Both the position numbers and the translations under genes were made by a program. The notes below the pieces were generated by a model. It did not search any database. It was not told the DNA's origin and was given only the letters and a program-made list of their open reading frames with translations. From positions 248,001 to 312,000 of the forward strand of contig JAKJXP020000019.1 in assembly GCA_022225965.2 (NCBI GenBank): 64,000 nucleotides of DNA, read 5' to 3'. Every line of letters starts with the position of its first letter. The stretch's first letter is position 1. This document shows, one piece after another, positions 51,362 to 62,328 of the stretch. The stretch comes from Diatrype stigma. Taxonomy: Eukaryota; Ascomycota; Sordariomycetes; Xylariales; Diatrypaceae.

Positions 51362-51968
51362 CTTTTCGGCTTGGTCCGCTAGGTCTCCTATAATCGGAGC
51401 GGGAGTGCGTGAGTCTAGGGTTGTCCTGGATTGGGTGAAGAGATAGACGAAGAGCTGGCTATTCACTTACCAAGAGAGCCAATGTCCAGGTGAGTAGGTA
51501 CAGAGTTGTGCATCGGTCGCAGGATGCTGGAGTGGTTGTGTTGTTGTTCTGGCAAGCTTCTGCTGCAACTACCTATTGAAATACGGGGGGCCGAGGAGGG
51601 CTCTGGCGAGCGGGTCTGTAGGAAAAAGGATCAAGGCAGGTGAGGAATCAGTCATTCCCGCCTGAGGGAGACTTTGATGAGAAAAGGGCGGGTTGCCGAT
51701 CCAATCCAATCAGATTGAAGAGTTGCGTATCTGTGTTGATCGCGTGTAATTGGTGGGTGAGAGGGAATGGCGAGGGTGAGAATGGGAAAATTATCCGTCT
51801 CGGAGTTGGCGGGAAAGAAAAAGGAGGAGAAAGGAGTAGGAATTGGGAAGAAGCGGTTGACAGAAAGGGTGAGAGGGGGTAAAAAAGGGATTAGAGTTTG
51901 GGGGGTGGAAATGCCGCGGGTGGTCAAAACTCGAGATTTCAACCGTTTAGAAACCTTAGCATTTAGGT

Positions 51969-52100
51969 AGATGTAGTAAGGTGGACGTAGTAGAATGGAC
52001 GGAGTAAGGTGGACGTAGCTGGTGGACGTAGTCAAAAGGATGGTATGTAGGCAGAGAGAGTGTCAGGTAGGCAGAGGTAGGCAGAGGTAGGCAGAGGTAT
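51969..52100. repeat. GGTGGACGTAG and GGCAGAGGTA direct repeats
   Basis: Three to four imperfect copies of a GGTGGACGTAG-type unit (51969-52032) are followed by tandem GGCAGAGGTA 10-mers (52070-52100). Non-coding. Confidence 0.7.
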
Positions 52101-53498
52101 GTATTATTATGTATACGTATACTTACTTACTTAAGTATGTAGGTATTGTGTATGGATGGACCGACTAGAAAAGGAATCGAGAGCATCTGGTATGTCCATG
52201 TCCGCATGTGGAGGTGCCTTGGGCTAATTAACGCTATCTACCGGAAGGCTGGGGTGCTGCCTCGTACAGACACCGATTCCTCCAGTCATATTGGCCTATT
52301 ACCACGCCATCCACGTCTCCGCCTCGCTTCTCTGACCTCATAAACCCTATATCTGCAGTAGTAGATGGCCGTGTTATTCAGCAGACCGACGCCTGCTTTA
52401 TCGGATTAACCCGTCACCATACTCCGTTGCCCTCCCCGTCACTCCTATACCCCGACCTGGCTGGCGACCTGGGGCAGCAGTCAACTCAAGAGAGTCAACT
52501 CAACAGAGAGCACGCATCCTGGTCGAAGGGGCGTGGATAGTTGCATTGCCGTCGAAAACACGGCTAAGTGATGGAAGGCTTCATGTGCGGTCTGCGTGCA
52601 TATGTATGTGCGTGTCCAGGGCGTGTTCTCCTTAAGGAGGGCTCTGGACTCCTCGAATTATATCCCAACCCTGAGTGCGGCGGATTGCTGCTTCGGTATT
52701 TCCACTTGATAACTCTCTCCCATGGCTATTACCTAGACTATATGATGGGGAGCTTAGTTAACGTTAGATAGGATCAGAGTGTTTCGTAACACTTGACAAG
52801 CAGCGTTGTTGCGTGCCGCCGGTGTTGTTCCTGTAGGTCTACTACCCATATCGTGAACACTTCGTCTAGATGGGACCAGAATCGTCTGAAACAGTCCAAC
52901 GAGCGCGAATACCAAAAATACCTGGTTCTCGACTGTACGTTACATGCAATTCAACCTCGTTTTCCATAGACCGGTCAATTCATCGGGGAGTGACAACCGC
53001 CGCGTAACTAGAATCATGCTCTCCAGAAGGCATCGCCAATTGACCCATGTGCGCATCGTCTAGCCCGGCGGCAGGCTCGGGATGATGGTGCGTGGCGGTT
53101 CGTGTGGGGAGCAAGCGATCATGATACGAAAGGCGCCGTTACTATGGCTTGCGTTTTTGGCATGAATTGCGTTTTTCTTACTGTTCGCCCGCCCCTGGTT
53201 CACCCTGACTTTTGAGTGGGGAGTGGAGGGATGATGGCGAGGTCCAAAGATGACGCGCTGACGAGGAGCTAAGGGGAAGGTCACTCGGAGATAATACCCG
53301 GCACGCGGCGAAGAAACGGGTGAAAACGTGTCTACCAGTTAAGTTACGAGATCTATCATGCGTATCTACCTTTAGGATATGGATTTGCCGCTGTTGCGCG
53401 GAGGTTTCGTCGAGTGTCAACGGGGGATGAGACCATACAAGCAATACTTACACAGGAATTTTAGGTCGACTTGTAGATCCCGCTCCTCCGACCACGAT

Positions 53499-53720
53499 GG
53501 CGGCTTTGCATCACGCCGTTGCGACGACCATCATCGTGGCTCTATATGCATCTTCCATCTATGCCACGTTCTTGAAATAGTCAATCATAATCGTATTCGA
53601 AGAATTTGCACTTCTACCCCTTTTGACGATGTGTATGCATTGGCAGTCCTTGTTTGGGCGTCTGCCTGGACTCGTATCTTGCCCAAGATGCAGTCAATTA
53701 GTCACAGGCATTCTCTGAGA
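53499..53720 (+). pseudogene. Possible relic of a fungal membrane-receptor-like gene
   Basis: From the ATG at 53499 a hydrophobic helix can be read (AALHHAVATTIIVALYASSIYATFL) and then a stop. In another frame the reading continues as RRICTSTPFDDVYALAVLVWASAW. The order helix, Arg-rich loop, Asp-Asp, helix resembles the N-terminus of fungal rhodopsin-fold/PTH11-like proteins. A frameshift and a stop separate the parts, and I find no continuation, so this would be a short remnant. The resemblance is by pattern only and may be chance. Confidence 0.2.
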
Positions 53721-56700
53721 TCGCATTGGAATGATATTCAGAGGAGCTGATAGCTTTTCTAGTACGTTGCTGCATAGTGGTAGCGTCGTGAGCATGTGTT
53801 CGTCGGTCAGGTCGCGAGCCGAGCCGGTGGAGGGCTACTGCTTCACTCGACGATTTGGTGCCTCGCATAGGATACAAACACTATGGAAAATTTTCAGCCA
53901 GCTTATGGATGCAAGAATTACTATACGGACATATCTACTTATTTGTTATGGCTCATCTCGCGATCCAAGGTGCATCGTCATTGAGTGACAATGGTGGACA
54001 TGGACCACCTACTGGACATCCTGATACCTAGACTTCACCCTTCACCGAAACCTCCAAACTCTCCAAAAGAATTTCTAGACACGTATAGTAAGTATAATGC
54101 CGTCTTAAAATCCCTTTGGATTTTCTTCGGGTCAGTCTTGTGAGATTGGAGCTGGAGTTAGGCAGCGAGAGGAGGTCATCGCAGTAACCCCTCGGATCAC
54201 TTCTAGACTTTGGTAGGGAATTATGGCATATATAGACAACAATTTGATATCACGATGAACAGAGCCTACTGTATTGGCTAGTCTATTACTTGGGAAATGC
54301 TTCAAGTCGGTTGCCCAGGAATTGAGTGTTCTCGTGGTCGTCCGATATGGCAGCCCTGGATCAGCTACACTGCGGCAGGTAATTAGCCACAGCCAATCCG
54401 GATTATAAGCAACAGGGTGCATACTGCAGCTATGTACAAATTGCAAGGAAGAAATGTAAGAGATTCTCAGCAGATAGATAGACGATTGCTGTGCTTCTCT
54501 CGTGTCGGATTACTGGTTCACATAGGTCGTAGCATAGGTAGTAAAGTAGCATCACTGTATCACTGTATCATGATCATGACTAGCAGGTCGTGCTCCCCAC
54601 AGGATCAAGTCAAGTGAAACGAGAGGTGCTGGGCCCCCCCAGATTAGCTACCCCACCAAAACTTGCGATTGTTCCTTAAAGCTTCCACCACAGCCGCACC
54701 ACGGCCACGGTCACGGTCACGGTCTTGTCTCGACCGGCATCCATGATAAGAGGAGTGGAACCCCAGGTACCTAGCTGCCTAGGTAGGTAGCTTCCAACCT
54801 GAAGTTGACTTCGCATCTTGTCACCTGGTGTCAGTCCGCCATATCATACCACTCGAACCCGGACTACACCCCCAGACCCCTAAACATCATACAGACAGAC
54901 GGCTTGATCAGGGGCTGACCTCTTCTTATACGGTACCTACTTACCGAAGTAACAACCCAGCCACGTGAATCCGACGCCCGTTACACCCAGCTGGCCCCAG
55001 GTCATGTGAGGCAACTAGCATATACCCTGTGGTCGTCCGGCTGATACCATTGGGAGCTCATCACGTTGACTCAACAAAGTTAGGGATCGAAGAAAGATAT
55101 GAAAGGAACTAGGAGAAGTTGGTACCGGTGGTTATTCCAAACAATAAGCTATTCACTTTGAGCTGACAGACAACATCCCGAGGCCACGATGTACCTGCGC
55201 ATATGGGCAGAACTTGGTGTTGGTGGCGGTTGTATGATGTTGATGGTGCTGTTTGTGTATTGGTTTCCCGCCGAAGGCATGTTCGATTGTTCGATGCCAA
55301 GTGAGCAACCCGACAACTGCACCATAACTCGACACCGACAATCCACAAAGAAAAAAAGCATTCCGTCTGGAATGTGGAATGTCCGACCTATCCAACTTTT
55401 TTCGATTCCATGTCGCTGCCAAGTATTGTATTGTACAATAAACGGAGTATGTACAATACAGGTACCTCTTCGGGGCCCCCGTGACCCCCATTCCACTATA
55501 CCCAGCGATCTGCTGCCCTACCCATAGGCCATGTCGTAGATATAGCGGGCCCCTAGAAGCATCACCGCTACACGCATGCACACATCGATGATCGAGTGAT
55601 TAGTCTACACTACCTAACTATGATCTTGATATGTTATACATTACCTGCCAAAGGCTTGAGCCAAGTCCTTATAGATGCGCTTGTTCGGTCATTGAATACT
55701 CCAGAATCCCCTCGTATGGCGAGAATGGGCGTGAGTGGCAACGGAACTACTGGCCTGCCTACCTGGACCGGGCGGGCGGTGAGCACTCCGTCGTAGGAAT
55801 CGCCCACGCTCCGCTTTGACACCCTGGTCTGACCAGAAAGGTACCGGCCGGATGGACAGACAGATAGACGGGGGCCTGGGACAGACCATCTATAGATTCG
55901 CAGTCTACCTACTTCGGCCCTAAGAATCCGGGCTTGTCTCGCTTGGTTGTGGTTCGACGCCCGCTCCTGGTAAAGAGATAACTAGATGTTCACGAAAACA
56001 AGTAAATAGGCAGCTACTGACCACCTGCGCTTCAGATAAAGGGTCTACTTTAGGTGCTCCCTACCGAACGTAGGACATAGAACGCGGCGTCAGTACTTAG
56101 AGCCAATGTCCACCTAGACACCTTCCGACGACCTGTGAGCATACCGTATGTAGAAAGCAAGATGAGTAGAGGTGGCCCTGACATGCTGAAGCCTCAAAGA
56201 CTGCCATCTGCCTCTCACGCTACCATAATCGGTCTAATAAGAGCACAGGAGGTAGGCAGCGCTCGTGTGGACTTGCCAACCGAACCGTTATGAGGAACAA
56301 AGAACCAAGCTGATAGTATGCCTTTACCCCCTTTCGATAAGAGAGCTCAGCATAGTCAGTCCCCTAGATGCATACATACCCAGCATGCACGCTTCTCTAT
56401 GGATGAGACGCTGTATAGTAGACAAAACAGGCGAAGAGATCGAAATCAGGCTGATACCTGAACAACAATACAGTAACAGCTCCTCAACTTCATGCACGCA
56501 CGCATTAGGTAACCGGGCCTTTGCCATCCATTCATACATTCATCCATCCACCACTACCCCCTAGCGAGATAAGTCGCCTTCCAACACTTAGAACAGGACG
56601 GGCTGAAACCCGCTCTTTCAGAGAGCAAGGTAGAGAACAAGTGCTTTCGTTGTTATCTGCTCGTCTAGTCCAGGTACAGGAACTACATGACACGAAGAAG

Positions 56701-58024
56701 CTAGACAGGTCTGCCTGAACCTTATACGATGAACAACAAGCCGAAGCTCTAAGATCCGGAATCCATCTCTGCCTGGTTGCACTGATTGTTCGAAAATGGC
56801 CCTCGGTGTAGTCAGAAATGAGACGTTCCAACCACCACCACCGTACCGTGGGAGGTTGTGCTCTACCTACATACCTAATGAAACACCCCTACGCTACTCC
56901 CAGGTACTTACAAGAAGAGGTATGTTGTCTCCCCCCAGACAGAATAGCTAGATGGCTAGCTACAAGCCAGTTCCCACGGTTATGATGTGGGTTGCGCATG
57001 GCAGTTACTTTCGTCAGCAGCCGCCAGTACACCAACCCCTATAAACCAGCAGAAATTCACCCTGTCTCCCAGAGATCCCAAAGATCCCAAAGATAGAACT
57101 AGGCCTCCTCCCCCGGTTCTATTAGGGGGAGGACAGCATAGCACATCATAGCATCGTATGTCTAGCCCACATACCGTAGCCTAGCGGTACACACCACGTG
57201 GTATAGCTAGCTATATCTATGACTACAGCAGGCTACTAGTAGGTAGAGAGTGTATGTATCCCAGGACGTAGAATGCACGGTCGAAGTGCTGCTGCTGTTA
57301 GAAGGGAAGAAGAAGGGAGGGGGAAGAGACCAATGGCAACATCTGACCAGAAACAAACCATCACAGGAGAGAGCACAGCACAGATTCATTCACTAGACTA
57401 CTCCACGCTCAGCTAGAGACGGTCGGTAATAGTCAGTCCAGACTCATGATCATAAGAGCAATGATACTGGGTATTGGCAATGGCGATGCGACGTAGCGGC
57501 AATGCTCTTAATATCAGCAACTTCGCTCGCGCATCGTGGCAATCCCTACGAAGACGTAGCCGGCTCTGCTCTACAAAAGGGCAAAATACAAATGCTTTCT
57601 CTCCTTTCTCCCTCCCTCTCAGAGGCACCCCTGGACCTTGCAGGGTCGTAAGAACATAGGAAACGTCCATCCCCCTTGGTGGACAACCCCGCATGCATAC
57701 AGTCATCACCTTCGTCTTCTTCCGTATCTCTGTCTTCACCCGCATTCTTACTGCCGTCGTAATCATCGTCAACAATGGTATTTCCATCGCATCTTCGCAA
57801 CACAAACGCCGACCGAGAACTCCGACCGACAGGGGTTTGTTGTAATCCCCTTTTACCCATCCATGCAATATCCGTAAAATGCAGATGTAGTGGAAACCCC
57901 CTTAATAGTGTACAATGCTGCGTGCCGCCGTATCGTTTCGTTTCGTGTCATGCTCATAATGAAAACAGGGCCATACATGGGCCCTGCCTGGGGCTTAGTG
58001 GAAGTAGGCCGGACAAAAAGTTCG

Positions 58025-60857
58025 TTAAGCGGTGTCGGACATATCCGTGGATAGTGCCACCGGTGTCGAACTCAGCTTTTCACGACCGCCTAGGAGCGGC
58101 TCGTTATCCACCGGCGTGTCCGGCATGGTAGCCGTGTCGGACTGCTCAGAAGCGCTAACGCCTCCGCCTTTTGCCGCGGACTCCAGGGCAAATAAGCGTG
58201 CAGCCCTGCCTTCTTTCTTTCGGGGTTGTGGGGCTAGGGGATATAAGTCAGCTTCTAATCTCTTGGGCGAGGTTCTCTACGAGCGGGCTTACCTCGTCCA
58301 TTCTCCTGGACGTAGAAATGTCGCAATAGCTTGACGGCATCGTCACGGAAGTAGCCACCCTCAACGGGATAGCCGGGCTCGACATTGCCACCATCGCCGT
58401 CGTCTTCTTCGCGAGGGAGAGCTGTGATCTTGCCTTTGGCAATGCGTTCGGCATCTGCAGGGCCATAGCCATTCTGATATGGCCGGTCATCCCCCTTCAA
58501 TACCGGTCTCGAGTTCAGGTGGATTCGGAAGACGCCACCAGTTCCACCGAACTTGTCGTTCACGGCACCAAAATAGACTTTCTTGATGCCCAGCTGGCGG
58601 AGAAGGGAAGCACACATGACACAAGGTTCGACGGTGACGTATAGGACACATTCGGAGACGATACTGCGATCTACGACAGGGGCTGGGTGGAGCTTCTGTC
58701 CGTAGGGAAAGATGTGTCCATCACTGGGATCCACATCCCCCCAGCAGGCGTCGTCCAGGGCTGGGTTGTTGTTAACGTCCTCGACATCGCCCCCCTCTCT
58801 GCGCGAGAACAAGGCGGACAAGGCCATAAACTCAGCATGGCGAGTCCCGTTGCGCGTCACGTTGGTCGCATTCATGCCTTTGGCGATGATTCTGCCATGG
58901 TAGACCAAGACGCAGCCGACGGGGGTCTCGTTAGTGTCTAAGGCCAGTTGACCCTACGCGAGGTTAGCGAGTCCTCTTACTCGAGACTCGAGGCTGAAGA
59001 GGCGCGATGACATGATTTCTAGTACTGTACTCCCATATAACAGTGCCGCATCATCGATAGACGGATCTACGAGATGTAGGGAACAGTACGGAAAACAGTA
59101 TGCAGAGCCGTGAGTGCAACAAAAATAATTATAAAGATACACTAGTGTCTTGGGAGGAGGAAAGACTGGGATGAAAGGAAGGGTGAGATGAGGAAGGAGG
59201 GGCTTACCATGGCGAGAGCCGCGTTCATAAAACCGTGGTGATACTCCCTTTCCTTGCGCTCCTCTTCGGTCTTCGGCTCGATGAGTCCAGGCAGATTGGG
59301 AGGGGGTAGGTTATTCTTGGGCTGAGCTGGTTTACTGGCCCCGGGATACGGCACCACTATGGGAGCGGGAAGCAGTGGGGCGTCTTTACCGGCAGCAGTA
59401 TCTGTAGTCCCCAGCGAGTCTTGGTCAACAGCCTTAGTAGTGGGCGGCGCGGGGGTCTCGTCGAAAGTGAGACCGTCGATGGCCGTGCGCAGCTGGTCAA
59501 CTTGGACATTTGGAGGGTTGTTCTCTTGGTTTTGGGGCTTCATCGCTGAGGAGGGGGCGGGGCCACCCGGGGCGGTGACACCGTTGGCACCCGCCTTCTG
59601 AGGCTGGGCTCTGTTACCACCTGCGGTCAGCGGTGCTGTGGCCGGTGCATCCTTGGCATCAGTGACCTGAGGTACATCCTTAGACGGCGCGAGGTTTTCT
59701 TTGAGGGTGCCCTTGTTGTCAACAGGGGCCTGCTTGGTCGGAGAAGATCGGCCCTGGTTTCTGGGGCCGCTGCCGCCTCTTCTGGATCCGTTTAATTTGT
59801 GGGCATCGGAGTGGGTGCGGGCATCATTGGGTCTGGTGTCACGCTGATTGGTAACGGGCACGGCAACAGCCGATGCTGGGACCTGGATTGGGACCTGGGC
59901 CTTATTAGGAGGCAATGGACGCTGTGGTGCAGTGTGTTGGTTAGTGGCACTGGAGCGAGATGGTGGTCTAGGACTAGCGATATTGTTGCCATTATCATTT
60001 AGCTGGCCAGTAGTAGAAGCGGAGAATGCAGTATCGATGCTGTCGGTATTGTTAGGTCCAGAAGCTGGTCCAGGCCCAGCTCCATTCCCTGTTCCACGCC
60101 CACGTCCATAACCATGTCCACCACGGCCATGGCCTTGTCCATTGGATCTGGTACCGTTACCTCTCTGGCCTCCCCGTTTCTTAGACTGAGGCATGTCTGG
60201 ATCTTCTTCCTCTTCGCAGTAGGCGTCGTCTACTTCTTCTGCTTCGCCTTCGGAGGAAGTGCCCAACCGGATATCGTGGTCTGATGTGTTGTCCCGCAGT
60301 TCGTATTTGGGATGGTTGACGTCGTGGTGGTGATGGTGCTGTAGATTACTGGGGGTGGATGTGTTTGGGTTAGGGGAGTAGGACGAGGAAGAGGTATCCT
60401 GGGGGTGGTGGGGATCCCGGGGATCCTGGTGTTTACATTGAGGTGTATGTGTATGTGTATGTGTCTGTGTGTGTGTATGTGTGTGTAGAGGCGTGGGTGT
60501 AGGTGTAGGTGCAGGTATAGGTGCAAGTGCAGGTGCAGGTGCAGGTGTATGTGTAGGTCCAGATGTATCTGTAGGTGTATGTAGAGTTGCAGTTGCAGCT
60601 GCAGTGGCAGATGCAGTGGCAGATGCAGATGCAGATGCAGTTGCGGTTGCGGTTGCAGTTGCGGTTCCAGCTTCAGTTGCAAGCCCAGTTGCACTTGACG
60701 TTGATGAAGTAGAAGGTTGTTGGTTTCGTGTGGGGTCGTGGTCGTGGTCGCTTCTTGTTTTGGTGAAGCGAAAGATGCGGGTGAACACCTGGATGAAAGA
60801 CGCAAACAGCGCCTGCCAAAGGCTCGAGATGTAACCTGAGATTTCGTGTCCCGCCAT
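58025..60857 (-). CDS. TAD2: TAD2-type tRNA adenosine deaminase with long disordered N-terminus
   Basis: Three exons (60857-59208, 58953-58293, 58233-58025) encode 839 residues. Introns are 254 and 59 bases, with GTAAGC donors and CTAAC/CTGAC branch sites. The deaminase starts near residue 537 (HHGFMNAALAM-GQLALDTNETPVGC), with HAE (589-591) and PCVMC (660-664) as zinc and catalytic residues and the NDKFGG loop. The C-terminal FYVQENGRAPQPRKK follows across the last intron, as in yeast Tad2. With a Tad3 partner such enzymes convert adenosine 34 of tRNA anticodons to inosine in the nucleus. The first 535 residues are unusual: an amphipathic helix (MAGHEISGYISSLWQALF), Ala-Thr/Ala-Ser and His-Thr strings, an acidic patch, an RGG-like basic segment, then Pro/Ala-rich sequence. 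The start at 60857 has an excellent context (ACAATGG); the ATG at 60194 would give 618 residues. An internal start making a conventional short enzyme is also possible. Confidence 0.85.
60436..60680. repeat. In-frame hexanucleotide repeats in the TAD2 first exon
   Basis: Degenerate hexamers (GTGTAT, GGTGCA, GCAGTT/GCAGAT) fill this part of the exon and encode His-Thr, Ala-Pro and Ala-Thr/Ala-Ser alternations on the minus strand. All units are multiples of three, so the frame survives length changes. Confidence 0.8.
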
Positions 60858-62328
60858 TGTTTCCAGTTGCCAGTTTCCCGCTCCTTCCAAGGTTCCCTTA
60901 GCAGCCGATGCCTACTTGCCTATTATGCCGATACCTAAACCGCACCTATTGTAGGTACCTAAGGCAGGTAGAGGTCGGTAGGTATGCAAACTTTTAAATT
61001 CCTAATCCCCCCTCAGGAGTGAAGCACAGAACGGCCGTCTGACGCAGACAATGGCAATGTAACCAGGTTTGGCATTCAATAGGTATCAGATATACCAAGG
61101 TTACCCGCCCATATAAGATGATGGCTTAGGTATGTAGGTATGAGTCACGAGGCACCCTATGAATGACTTCAAGCAAACTTGCGACAAAGAGATAGGGTAA
61201 GTTGTTTGGCAACTCCCTTCTACTACGTCTCGTGTCTGTCCTTCTGCTCTACGGCGTGCGCCCAGGTGGATGCGATGTGCTTGCTGCAATCCGACCTTGA
61301 CGAACTATGTGGCGCGACTATATAAGACGAGACGAGACAAGCTTTAGGTCTTGGGATTCCAGTATGATATGGCATTGGTGGTTGCCCCTTATTCAAGATG
61401 GATGCTCCCCTTATCTGAAGAGTGAATATTAGTGAATATTGAAGGCCATGCGATGCGATGGGACAGAAAGCGAATAGGAGAAGCTCAAGCCATTCCTCGA
61501 GCCAGAGACAGCCGTATCGGTGGTATAGAATATGGAATTCCGGAACAAATGGTAGTGGTTAAACGGTAGCGATTGCAGGGAGTGAATGCACGCGGCTGAG
61601 AATTTTCTGTAATGGCACATGGCACAGTAGCAATTCCAGATGTAAAGTTCATCAAACCGATTTTAGATCGCCGCTCCTCATTGGCAGGCTCATCTCCCCC
61701 CACATATTCTATGCATCTAGGGCATATCCGTATACCGGATGGGGCTTAGTGGTGGTTGCTGCCAGAGTGACAATGAACCAATCAGGATCCAGTGCTTTTA
61801 CAGTGAAGTGAATAAGGAGAATAGGGAGAAGCTACAGCAGAGCGAAGTCACTCTCAGGAACCGGTTCCAGCTTATCACCACCATACGGTACCTATGTAGG
61901 GGAATTTCAGGGAAGGGATTTATTCACGTTTCGAACCTGTCGCATTTTCTCAAGCTCATCCTCAAGTCGAACAGAGTCGTAATATATAAAAAGCAGTCGG
62001 GGGTTATGTTATATTGCTTGATCTAGCTGCTGAACCGCCTAACTCGAGCAGTTGTGAAATAGGAGAAATCGTCACCTCTCACCCGCTGTAGTATCAATCA
62101 CCCCCCTTCCATCATTATCATCGTCATAATCATTAGATCGGAACCCCCCGGCCAACCCTGATGTCTTCGCCCAGTAAGGGTATCTATCTCTTGAACCAAA
62201 TGCACGAATGCGCTCTATATATATTTGTTGTGACGCTAGACTTTTACCTATCCTATCTAACCATAACTATCAATCAGTATTCCACGCTGTGGCAACCACT
62301 GAGTATCAATTGGGCAGCAGCCCAGATA
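60858..62328. other. Intergenic, no gene seen
   Basis: About 1.5 kb that should contain the promoter of TAD2 on its left side and the 3' untranslated end of the membrane-protein gene on its right. It has CCTACTTGCCTA/GGTAGG tracts near 60910-60985. No credible gene is present. Confidence 0.5.

Larger units (their letters stand above)
50239..58024. other. Long gene-poor interval
   Basis: About 7.8 kb without a confident gene. The first 2 kb are the upstream region of the ASH1 gene and are crowded with simple repeats plus an adapter-like segment (separate entries). From about 52100 onward there are only short frames. A possible decayed membrane-protein gene lies near 53499-53720. The last kilobase is the 3' flank of the deaminase gene. 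Confidence 0.5.

Noticed and set aside
60230..60805. Minus-strand frame of 191 codons rich in Leu and His within the TAD2 first exon
   Set aside because: It is an alternative reading of the hexamer repeats; the TAD2 frame continues cleanly into the deaminase domain.
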